Below, piece after piece: positions 1-5,427 of a stretch of DNA of 5,427 nt. Position 1 is the first letter of the stretch. Each line of letters starts with the position of its first letter. The translations under genes and the position numbers were made by a program. The notes beneath the pieces were generated by a model. That model saw nothing but the letters and a program-made list of their open reading frames with translations, was not told the origin of the DNA and searched no databases. Origin of the DNA: Phoenicibacter sp963592435 (lineage in GTDB: Bacteria > Actinomycetota > Coriobacteriia > Coriobacteriales > Eggerthellaceae); contig CAVAWT010000062.1 in NCBI GenBank assembly GCA_963592435.1, positions 1 through 5,427 of the forward strand, in the 5' to 3' direction.

Positions 1-1
1 C

Positions 2-1189
2 CTACTCAGGCTTTTTGCAGTGCTTCCCAACATCAAACTCGCCACTTTCAATTGCGCTTCGGCGGTTGCTGTAGGCAACAAAACCTGCGGCTGCGGCACC
101 CATTGTGGCCAAGGCAACGCTTGTTCTTGTTGAATCGCCTGTGTTGGGGATGGTTGCTTTCTTAGCATCATCTACTTTGCGGATTCTAACTTCTCCATTG
201 GCAAGGTTTGAAGTGTCTGCGTCTACGCTGTTTGAAATGTTGATGGTGGCGTGTGGGTTGTCGTCTTCGGGAATGTGGTAGTTTGAAACGCTAAAATCCT
301 CGTCAGCCACGCTGTCTTTGTTAAGGGATGACGGAGTGAGATATTGAATGTTTGTTATTTCAACGCGAACGCGCTTTTCGCTTCCCCATGTTTCTGGGAT
401 GTTGAAGGTTATTTTTACAGGGCGAGTGGTTCCTGGCAAAAGCACATTGTTACCGTTGTTTTGAAGAAGTATGTTGTTTTCAAGTCCACTTCCGCTCAAA
501 CTTGCGACGTCAAACCCGCAAGATGCCTCGGTTTCTTCTTCCAGTGTTTCAACTTCCGAGAACTTGAGTGTTTTAGATTCAACAAGCTCGCCAGTTTCTG
601 CGTTTATGAAATTGAAAGTGGCACCCGTGGCAACCAAGTTACCATCGTTTCTGACCTCAAGCGAGAAGTCAGCTGGTTCTCCTGAAAAGCAGAAAGGATC
701 AATCAAGGTCAAAGAAACTGGGGTGAGGCACTTAACAAATGGAACGCGGACGTCATAGAGGTTTGAAATGCTTTTCGACATGTCGGTGATGTCGTCCACC
801 ATAAATGCGATGTATTCACCGTCCGCACATGCTGCAACCAAGCTGTCGGCAGCATGTTCAAGCTCGGCAAACACAAAGGGTTTTGTGAAAAGCCCGTCGA
901 TGTTGGCCATTGCTTTGATGTAATATTTATGACTTATGATGTCTTTGACCTCTCCAGTGGGTTCTCCGTTGTCGTCCAGGACATAGTCTTGACCAGTTTT
1001 TCCATCGATGTTTTCTGCGAAGAAAAGGTAGTGGCCATCCGCGTCAGAAACGAAGTCGGACATGGCGCCTTCAACACTTCCAATTTGCGTGAATCTAATG
1101 CTGCCTTCATTTTTGGGGTCAAATTCAATCTTATAGATGGCTGAAGTGTTTTCTCCGCCAGCGTCGGTTGCTTTGCATGAGCCCAGCAA
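2..1189 (-). CDS. C-terminal part of the split surface protein, with IPNTG cell-wall sorting signal
   Basis: The frame is open upstream to 1333; 1189 is only the first possible non-ATG start (TTG), with an unconvincing AAGGG 4 nt before it, and the first in-frame ATG comes about 42 codons later. With no signal peptide, an independently translated product could not be exported or anchored, so this is best read as the 3' part of the broken gene, not a separate gene. It holds further beta-repeat units (IWKFGTSQGFLLGS, SAIYKIEFDP, SDFVSDADGHYLFFAEN), a CARDB-like segment (FSGEPADFSLEVRNDGN followed by ATGATFNF), and a C-terminal sorting signal: IPNTG at residues 347-351 of 395, a hydrophobic Ala/Gly stretch, then Asn-Arg-Arg. 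An 18-residue polar tail follows the RR pair and ends KHCKKPE before TAG. Codon use and frame integrity show no decay beyond the single stop, suggesting the interruption is recent. Confidence 0.5.
   Translation of the reverse strand: MLGSCKATDAGGENTSAIYKIEFDPKNEGSIRFTQIGSVEGAMSDFVSDADGHYLFFAENIDGKTGQDYVLDDNGEPTGEVKDIISHKYYIKAMANIDGLFTKPFVFAELEHAADSLVAACADGEYIAFMVDDITDMSKSISNLYDVRVPFVKCLTPVSLTLIDPFCFSGEPADFSLEVRNDGNLVATGATFNFINAETGELVESKTLKFSEVETLEEETEASCGFDVASLSGSGLENNILLQNNGNNVLLPGTTRPVKITFNIPETWGSEKRVRVEITNIQYLTPSSLNKDSVADEDFSVSNYHIPEDDNPHATINISNSVDADTSNLANGEVRIRKVDDAKKATIPNTGDSTRTSVALATMGAAAAGFVAYSNRRSAIESGEFDVGKHCKKPE
137..151 (-). other. IPNTG sortase recognition motif
   Basis: The minus strand reads ATC CCC AAC ACA GGC, giving Ile-Pro-Asn-Thr-Gly, followed by D-S-T-R-T, an Ala/Gly-rich hydrophobic stretch (SVALATMGAAAAGFVAY) and SNRR. 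This order is the LPxTG-class sorting signal cleaved by sortase between Thr and Gly, with Ile in place of the usual Leu. The presence of the signal implies a housekeeping sortase elsewhere in the genome. No sortase gene is in the window. Confidence 0.8.
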
Positions 1190-1333
1190 GAACCCTTGAG
1201 AAGTGCCAAATTTCCAAATTTTGTCAACACGAGGGTCTGCAGAGGTGGTTCTGGCAAGCCTTGTATTGTTTACACCAATGAAATATTTATTCCAAGGAAC
1301 GTTGTCGGAATAAAGGCCTTCATATTTATAGAT

Positions 1334-1336
1334 TTA
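1334..1336 (-). other. In-frame TAA stop that splits the surface-protein gene
   Basis: The codons read GTT TAA ATC TAT AAA TAT GAA on the minus strand. The following 48 codons, before the TTG at 1189, encode IYKYEGLYSDNVPWNKY and onward with no further stop, in the same aromatic, beta-rich style as both flanks. One substitution would restore Gln, Lys, Glu, Tyr, Ser or Leu. TAA also ends hicA and hicB in this window, so a reassigned stop codon is not indicated. UAA followed by A is not a recognised leaky readthrough context. Confidence 0.75.
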
Positions 1337-4300
1337 AACGTAACCACCCCTCACGTTGGCAGCTGTTACGCGTCTGTTCATGGCACACGAAAGGTATTGT
1401 CGCTCATAGTGCTCATCGTCAATGACGGCTGGAAAAAGCAGTGAGACGCCAGTGTACACATTGTCTGGGCCTGAACGATCGACGCGAAAAACTTCGTTGC
1501 CTGTGTCTGTGTCTTTTTCCCAGCGTGCAAAATAGACACGGCGAGAGGCACCTGTGTCGCTTAATGAAGCCCCTTTTGCACTCTTGCCAAGCATGCTGGC
1601 CATAACGCAAAAGTCTTTCGTTCTCACAACAGATGTTGTGTCGGAAAACACGCTAATTGCGGGGCTTATGAATGTGCTATCTTTGGCGCTAACCAATCCG
1701 CAGGTCATTTGAGGGAAATTGCGAAGGGGGTTGTCATCGAAGTTGCTGTCATACAAACACACTAGCGTGCAATATCTAGCCTTCACACCGTCATTGAAAG
1801 TGGTGGCATCGCCATCTGGGCGCGTGCCACTTGTAACGTTTAAGAAGATGTAATTGGCGCCATCATATGCATCACCTTGAGCAACATCGAAGTCGAAATC
1901 ATACATATCATCGCGCGCAACGTCACCAAATCCTGAATTAAATTCAACAACGTTTGGTGCAGACCATTTGCCGCCACGGAATATGTGGTATACAAGGCGA
2001 GTTCTTGCTTCCCCGTTCCCGAGCTCCACAGTGGCAATTCTAAACATTACAGTTTTGCCATATACCGTGGTTAAAATCTTTAGTTTCGGGTTCGAAGTGA
2101 TGTTTTCAAACAAAAGCTCGTCATATGTTGGTTTAACGCCACCCATGTTACTGCTTGAAATTCCCTCGATGTCAATGCTCGTGCTGGCAAGTGCGGTGTC
2201 GGCTGTCATGCTTCCAACATATTCATAGGTTGGAAGAGCAATGTTGTCGAAATCGACGCTCTCAGGCGTTCCATCGAAGTTGGGGTCGGTGGGGGTTACT
2301 GTGATGTAGTAGTTAGCGCTTTCATCATCAAAGTCGAAATCCCCTTCGCTGCCTTCAGCTGTTGAGAGGCTAACAAACTCAATGCTAACTGAAGGGTCGT
2401 CATCATCGGACACAGCGGTTGCAAGTTTGAACTCTCGCGAGCAAAGCATTTCTTTGTTAGTCACAATAACTGCGTTTTTAGCAAGCTCTGCATAAGAAGG
2501 CATGTCTCCTGAGCCAACAATTAAACTGGAGCTGTTGGAATTAAGCCCCAGTTTGGTTCGCATCTCATCAGTGAGGTCGTCTATTGTTACATTTGCATTG
2601 TCGGACGCAGTGTTTGGGTACTTTGCCGAATCAAAAAATTGAGGCTTGTCTTCGCTTGTTAAAGTAAATGTATATTTAAAGAGCATAAACTGCAATGTAA
2701 CATAGACTTTGCCCCCAAAACCAGCGATAATTCTGGGCGATGCAACATCAGGGTTTGGTAAATAGTTATAAAAGCAAGAAATGTAGCCCGACCCTGTGAC
2801 TGACACCGAAACGAAACCAGCAATGCCAATTCCAAGCCCAACGCTAATGCCAAAGTTTAAGCCGAAGCCCAGAGTGCGTTCCGGCGTGGATTCAAGCTCT
2901 AAAAGGTTTTGAATGCTGTCTGCCTTAACGCCCAGATAAATCGACACATTTAACGCAGCAGTAAATCCAACTTGCAGGAACAATGGAACAAACATGCACG
3001 TGCATTGAACAGTCCATAAGGTATTGAACGCTATGCTGAAGACGCCTGAAAGAGAGCCTCTCCAGAATTCATACTTGCGGATGTAGGTCAATGAAGCAAA
3101 CGCTTGAAGTGTTACGTTGCAACTAAACTTCGACATTAACTTATGCGTCATCTTTTGCGTTTTTTTGGGGTTATTTGGAACGGCGATTTGCTTTTTGTAA
3201 TTTTCTAGCGCCTTAAATTCGGCAGCGATTTCTTTGCTTAACTGTTCAGAAAAACTTTGAGTTGGTGAAACTTTCCAATCACCCTCAGGCTTAAATTTCC
3301 CTGTGTCGCTCTTTGCGTTGATTGTGCTTGTTCCAAACCCCATAATTAAAAAGCCTGCAGGAGAAATTTGACAAATGAAGGGGCAAGTTGGCTGCCAGAG
3401 GGTGAATTCAGAGCCTGCGAAAGGTTTTATGAATGTGTTGGGAAACGTGAAAGCTTTATAGTTGTGGTTGATTGTTGCAGGAACAACCACCTCGCTTTTT
3501 TTCTGCACTTCTTCCACAACAGCGGGCTTAGCATCCAGATTCAAGTAAGTTTCATAAATTATGTGTTCGCTGCCGAAAGCTACTCTTGGATCAGTGCCTT
3601 CGCCTAGGCATGTGTCTTTCCCTGAGTTCAAAAATTCGCCCGAAAGTTCAAACGTATAATTTTCGCTGCCGCTTTGCTGGTTGATGTTGAAAGTGCCCAC
3701 CGTGCGCTCGGTGCCTCCGTCTAACTTAACCAAGCTGGCTTCCGTTAAGGGCGGCTCCGTGCGTGGAAACCACAACTCTCCTTCGATTTTATGGTTTTCT
3801 GTGTTGTTTTTCGACGTCATGAATTCTGGAGCTGTGTATTGAACATCCCAGCCGTTGAAGGTTAGGCTGCGGAAATAGGGCAAGTTATCAAGTGGGCGCG
3901 TGGGTGCCACGAATGCGCTGTGACCAATAATGCGCGCAAGCGGGATGTTCACTTCTCGATAACCATCTTTTCTAACTTTAATGCTGCCGTTAAAAGCGTA
4001 ATAATCGGAATCGGGGTCATCTTCTGCGAGAGCTTCAATGTCGAAAACGATTTTTCCGTCAGCGTTTGTTGTGCCTTCAACCGTTTTTCCGTTGTAGCGA
4101 GATGTGATGCTCACATGGCACCCTGGAACAGCGGTTGGATTTTCAGCATATGTTAGGTCATATGCAACAATGCCAATTTCTGTGGGGCGAACAACGATGA
4201 TGTTGGTCTCGGCACCATCTGCGGCATGTGCAGGCGTGGCGCTGAAAATGTCGCCCTCAATGTTTGCAAGCGCAAGCCCTGCCGCAAAACTCATTGAGCC

Positions 4301-4342
4301 TTTAAGAAAAGTTCGCCTTGAGATGTCAGTTTGTTTTTCCAT
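1334..4342 (-). CDS. N-terminal 1002-residue part of Tat-exported surface protein (truncated)
   Basis: This is the part that can be translated from the native start. The ATG at 4342 is chosen because the protein then opens with a complete Tat signal: n-region with SRRTFLKG (residues 8-15), hydrophobic SMSFAAGLALA, and an AHA motif at 38-40 with probable cleavage after A40. Residues 74-100 (GCHVSITSRYNGK then a T-N-A-D-G-K turn) look like a carboxypeptidase-regulatory or Ig-like fold. Residues about 425-550 are unusually hydrophobic, with alternating glycines such as GFGLNFGISVGLGIGIAGF. Residues about 645-675 are Asp/Glu-rich. From about 760 there are beta-strand/turn units such as GGKWSAPNVVEF and YDFDFDVA, suggestive of a propeller. 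The product ends at VRGGYV in the middle of this beta region, not at a domain boundary, and lacks any wall anchor. Transcription is probably from the extended -10 just upstream. Function not recognised; it would be a secreted fragment if stable. Confidence 0.8.
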   Translation of the reverse strand: MEKQTDISRRTFLKGSMSFAAGLALANIEGDIFSATPAHAADGAETNIIVVRPTEIGIVAYDLTYAENPTAVPGCHVSITSRYNGKTVEGTTNADGKIVFDIEALAEDDPDSDYYAFNGSIKVRKDGYREVNIPLARIIGHSAFVAPTRPLDNLPYFRSLTFNGWDVQYTAPEFMTSKNNTENHKIEGELWFPRTEPPLTEASLVKLDGGTERTVGTFNINQQSGSENYTFELSGEFLNSGKDTCLGEGTDPRVAFGSEHIIYETYLNLDAKPAVVEEVQKKSEVVVPATINHNYKAFTFPNTFIKPFAGSEFTLWQPTCPFICQISPAGFLIMGFGTSTINAKSDTGKFKPEGDWKVSPTQSFSEQLSKEIAAEFKALENYKKQIAVPNNPKKTQKMTHKLMSKFSCNVTLQAFASLTYIRKYEFWRGSLSGVFSIAFNTLWTVQCTCMFVPLFLQVGFTAALNVSIYLGVKADSIQNLLELESTPERTLGFGLNFGISVGLGIGIAGFVSVSVTGSGYISCFYNYLPNPDVASPRIIAGFGGKVYVTLQFMLFKYTFTLTSEDKPQFFDSAKYPNTASDNANVTIDDLTDEMRTKLGLNSNSSSLIVGSGDMPSYAELAKNAVIVTNKEMLCSREFKLATAVSDDDDPSVSIEFVSLSTAEGSEGDFDFDDESANYYITVTPTDPNFDGTPESVDFDNIALPTYEYVGSMTADTALASTSIDIEGISSSNMGGVKPTYDELLFENITSNPKLKILTTVYGKTVMFRIATVELGNGEARTRLVYHIFRGGKWSAPNVVEFNSGFGDVARDDMYDFDFDVAQGDAYDGANYIFLNVTSGTRPDGDATTFNDGVKARYCTLVCLYDSNFDDNPLRNFPQMTCGLVSAKDSTFISPAISVFSDTTSVVRTKDFCVMASMLGKSAKGASLSDTGASRRVYFARWEKDTDTGNEVFRVDRSGPDNVYTGVSLLFPAVIDDEHYERQYLSCAMNRRVTAANVRGGYV

Positions 4343-4350
4343 GTAATCTC

Positions 4351-4359
4351 ATTATAGCA
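4351..4359 (-). promoter_or_regulatory. Extended -10 promoter (TGC TATAAT) of the surface-protein gene
   Basis: The minus strand reads TTTTGC TATAAT GAGATTAC ATG: a perfect consensus -10 hexamer (4356-4351) preceded by the TGn extension (4359-4357). No good -35 is found 16-18 nt upstream, which extended -10 promoters tolerate. Only 8 nt separate the hexamer from the ATG, so transcription should begin within a few bases of the start codon. There is no Shine-Dalgarno in that space beyond a weak GAGA, consistent with a leaderless transcript. The transcription start is inferred, not observed. Confidence 0.6.
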
Positions 4360-4450
4360 AAAGGACTTGTTGCCTGATTTATGGATGCGGGGAATTGAAA
4401 TCGACGCTGGGGACAGAGTTGCCAATTGCATTCTAACGGCAGTGCTTGTT

Positions 4451-4466
4451 CGTTAATTATTTAACG
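4451..4466. repeat. Short perfect hairpin over the hicB stop codon
   Basis: CGTTAA TTAT TTAACG: a 6-bp perfect stem with a 4-nt loop that includes the hicB TAA. The stem is AT-rich, and no T-run follows on the minus strand, so it is a poor terminator; it may be a weak 3' structure or chance. No better terminator is seen in 4343-4456, so hicAB transcripts may continue into the surface-protein gene. Confidence 0.3.
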
Positions 4467-4792
4467 ACCTGCGGTGTTGTAACGCGAGCAACCAGCAGGT
4501 TGTTGAGAGAGACGTGTTGCTCGGCTGCTTCCATCGAGAGGTTTCTATGTTGTTGCGGAGTCATGCGGAGTAAAATTTTTCCGCTGTATTGTTTTCTGCC
4601 GAACGGAACTTTCACTTCTTCAGGTGATAAATCTTGAAGAACATCGTCGAGTAAATCAACCGCTCCGTTCATGGCTTCAGCAGCTGTTTCGCCAAAGTTA
4701 GAGAGTGATGGATATTCAAGAATTGTCGCAATGTATCCCTCATCCTCGGGAGAATACCAAACGCGATATGTGTAATCAGTTGCATTAAACAT
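4457..4792 (-). CDS. hicB: HicB-family antitoxin
   Basis: Predicted antitoxin that binds and neutralises the HicA RNase and represses its own operon by DNA binding. The ATG at 4792 (111 aa) is preferred over an upstream in-frame GTG at 4816 because AAGGTGG lies 6 nt before it. Residues about 7-55 are the HicB N-terminal domain (partly degraded RNase H-like fold): YRVWYSPEDEGYIATILEYP, then a G-E-T-A-A-E-A motif and a helix DLLDDVLQDL. Residues about 69-104 (YSGKILLRMTPQQHRNLSME, then AAEQHVSLNNLLVARV) form a ribbon-helix-helix DNA-binding domain of the type found in many HicB proteins. Length is normal for this form. The gene overlaps the end of hicA by 8 bp, indicating translational coupling, the usual toxin-first order of hicAB. 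Both domains look intact. Confidence 0.9.
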   Translation of the reverse strand: MFNATDYTYRVWYSPEDEGYIATILEYPSLSNFGETAAEAMNGAVDLLDDVLQDLSPEEVKVPFGRKQYSGKILLRMTPQQHRNLSMEAAEQHVSLNNLLVARVTTPQVVK

Positions 4793-5027
4793 TATCTTCC
4801 ACCTTCTCAATCGCACTTTTAAGTTGTTTCACTTGGTAGGGCTTCACAAAAACTCCGACATTTTGAATGTTAATTCTTGGGTCGCCAGCCCAAGGTGTTT
4901 TGTAAACATGATGTGACCCTGTTATTCTTGGCTTGCCAAACAACTTATCGCAAACCGTGCAAGCCTCACTGAAGCGTACCTGCTTGCCTTCGTTAATTTT
5001 CTCAACTATTTTGTCGTAATTCGACAT
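4785..5027 (-). CDS. hicA: HicA-family mRNA interferase toxin
   Basis: Small (80 aa) toxin of the HicA family, which has a double-stranded RNA-binding-like fold and cleaves mRNA independently of ribosome-bound codons in characterised members. The diagnostic segment is RITGSHHVYKTPWAGDPRIN (residues 34-53), with the G-S-H catalytic histidine expected at H39, followed by the C-terminal VKPYQVKQLKSAIEKVE that closes the fold. The extended N-terminus, including two cysteines (C23, C26) and the helix FSEACTVCDKLF, is longer than in the shortest HicA proteins (about 60 aa) but common in this subgroup. The ATG at 5027 is the natural start; no Shine-Dalgarno precedes it. It is followed directly by hicB. 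The active-site region is intact, so the pair is probably functional. Confidence 0.9.
   Translation of the reverse strand: MSNYDKIVEKINEGKQVRFSEACTVCDKLFGKPRITGSHHVYKTPWAGDPRINIQNVGVFVKPYQVKQLKSAIEKVEDNV
4799..4805 (-). promoter_or_regulatory. hicB ribosome-binding site
   Basis: AAGGTGG on the minus strand, 6 nt before the ATG at 4792 and inside the last codons of hicA. It decides the hicB start in favour of the 111-residue form and contrasts with the absence of any such site before hicA. Confidence 0.7.
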
Positions 5028-5031
5028 AAGG

Positions 5032-5057
5032 ATATAGTATCACATTTGATACTATAT
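5032..5057. promoter_or_regulatory. Perfect palindrome, probable HicB operator of the hicAB operon
   Basis: ATATAGTATC (5032-5041), 6-nt spacer ACATTT, then GATACTATAT (5048-5057): two exact 10-bp inverted arms, ending 4 nt before the hicA start codon. A further GATAC occurs at 5061-5065. HicB proteins with a ribbon-helix-helix domain bind inverted repeats in their own promoter, so autorepression at this site is a direct inference. The left arm overlaps the candidate -10. Confidence 0.65.
5036..5044 (-). promoter_or_regulatory. Candidate extended -10 of the hicAB operon (TGT GATACT)
   Basis: The minus strand reads TGT GATACT ATATCCTT ATG. GATACT matches the -10 consensus at 4 of 6 positions and carries the TGn extension. 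The distance to ATG is 8 nt, the same as for the surface-protein gene, and no Shine-Dalgarno is present. A less well spaced alternative hexamer, TATAGT, lies at 5056-5051. Either would be covered by a protein bound to the palindrome. Confidence 0.4.
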
Positions 5058-5090
5058 TGCGATACATACCTTAACGTGGATCGCGTCACT

Positions 5091-5427
5091 TTAATACGGG
5101 TCAGAAACTCCCGAGTTCTTTTGACATAAGGTCCAAGAGCTAATTAAACCACTTTTAATTTTTTGGTTTAAATGCGCTTGCACAGGATAATTATACCCGT
5201 GTCCGACAGTTTTTTGGATCACATATGGCTGTTTTTCGAGAACTTCGTAAACTCTTTTTTCGCGCCTGTGAGTAATTTCCTTCGGAATGGTTTCTTTGCG
5301 ACCGCGAAATACGAGGTCACGGCCCGAATGTTTGCGTGAACGAATTCGCGCAATTGCATCCACTCCAGCAATCGACCACGCACGAGGAACTCCAGCGAAA
5401 CGCGATTTATACATGTGCTCCTGCTCG
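5091..5427 (-). CDS. C-terminal fragment of a probable ISLre2/UPF0236-type transposase (start outside window)
   Basis: The frame stays open to the right window edge; the codons before the ATG at 5414 read E-Q-E-H, so the true start lies beyond the window and that methionine is probably internal. The segment KSRFAGVPRAWSIAGVDAIA, followed by R-I-R-S-R-K-H-S-G-R-D-L, resembles from memory the C-terminal part of ISLre2 (UPF0236) transposases, in which an R-x-W-S motif is followed by G-x-D-x-(M/I)-A-R-(L/I)-R. The remainder is basic (RREKRVYEVLEKQPYVIQK) and ends KNSGVSDPY before TAA. The catalytic part is not visible, so whether the element is intact cannot be judged. It lies 63 bp upstream of hicA on the same strand, so readthrough transcription into hicAB is possible. 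The family call is moderate to weak; a phage or other DNA-binding protein is the alternative. Confidence 0.45.
   Translation of the reverse strand, partial: EQEHMYKSRFAGVPRAWSIAGVDAIARIRSRKHSGRDLVFRGRKETIPKEITHRREKRVYEVLEKQPYVIQKTVGHGYNYPVQAHLNQKIKSGLISSWTLCQKNSGVSDPY

Larger units (their letters stand above)
2..4342 (-). pseudogene. Giant Tat-exported, sortase-anchored surface protein gene interrupted by an in-frame TAA
   Basis: Seen directly: the open frames 4342-1334 and 1189-2 lie in the same reading frame (the two start positions differ by 3153 nt, 1051 codons), and the only stop between 4342 and the final TAG at 4-2 is the TAA at 1336-1334. Skipping it gives 1446 codons. The restored protein has a Tat signal at residues 1-40, an Ig/carboxypeptidase-regulatory-like beta segment at about 70-110, a hydrophobic glycine-rich middle at about 425-550, an acidic stretch near 645-675, beta-rich repeats resembling propeller blades on both sides of the stop (about 760-1190), a CARDB-like Ig segment (about 1205-1260) and an IPNTG anchor at 1398-1402. 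The architecture is that of a wall-attached surface protein; ligand or activity is not recognisable. As it stands the gene makes at most a truncated, unanchored product. Alternatives are sequencing error or readthrough. Confidence 0.72.

Noticed and set aside
934..1257. Minus-strand open frame beginning MPEPPLQT, bridging the region after the TAA
   Set aside because: It is out of frame with both halves of the surface protein and has no coherent protein features. The proper frame is open across the same region, so no frameshift is needed.
1334..1336. TAA reassigned as a sense codon genome-wide
   Set aside because: hicA, hicB and the transposase fragment all end at TAA at sensible places, so TAA acts as a stop here.
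344..4346. Several plus-strand open frames opposite the surface-protein gene
   Set aside because: They are short, cysteine- and phenylalanine-rich antisense translations of a single strongly coding minus-strand frame, without plausible start signals or domains.
4401..4425. CTGGGGACAGAGTT resembling GGGGACAGA-type termini seen near some transposases
   Set aside because: There is no partner repeat or transposase next to it in the window, so it cannot be called a mobile-element end.
4457..4816. Longer hicB form starting at GTG 4816
   Set aside because: The 8 extra residues (M-R-L-R-R-W-K-I) overlap hicA further and do not look like HicB, while AAGGTGG sits 6 nt before the ATG at 4792.
5144..5171. 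Inverted repeat TTAAACC / GGTTTAA with 14-nt AT-rich loop
   Set aside because: It lies inside the transposase frame, has 7-bp AT-rich arms, and is not positioned as a terminator or element end; probably chance in AT-rich coding sequence.

Overview
The window carries four genes or gene remnants, all on the minus strand: the 3' end of a probable insertion-sequence transposase at the right edge, a hicA-hicB type toxin-antitoxin pair, and one very large gene for an exported surface protein that fills about 80% of the window. Moderate GC, a twin-arginine signal on a giant surface protein and a C-terminal sortase-type anchor (IPNTG) together suggest a Gram-positive anaerobe of the Coriobacteriia (Actinomycetota). 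That placement is inferred from protein architecture only.

Layout in the direction of transcription (right to left): transposase C-terminal fragment (5427 to 5091); a 63-bp gap with a perfect palindrome that overlaps a candidate hicA promoter; hicA (5027 to 4785) and hicB (4792 to 4457), overlapping by 8 bp; a 114-bp gap with a consensus extended -10 promoter; then the surface-protein gene (4342 to 2).

The main observation is that the surface-protein gene is split by a single in-frame TAA at 1336-1334. The frame before the stop (1002 codons, with Tat signal) and the frame after it (open from 1333 to 5, with the sortase anchor) are the same frame, with no indel. The 48 codons after the stop read as sensible protein and contain no convincing start. 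Without the stop this would be one 1446-codon protein that is Tat-exported and then wall-anchored. With it, the ribosome makes a secreted product without an anchor. The simplest reading is a recent nonsense mutation (or a sequencing error); recoding is possible but not supported by the local context.

A second pattern is that hicA and the surface-protein gene share the same start geometry: a TGn-extended -10 hexamer exactly 8 nt before the ATG and no Shine-Dalgarno, which points to leaderless or nearly leaderless mRNAs. hicB, inside the operon, has a good Shine-Dalgarno. I see no wholly new multi-gene system here; the unusual points are the split surface protein and the promoter arrangement.
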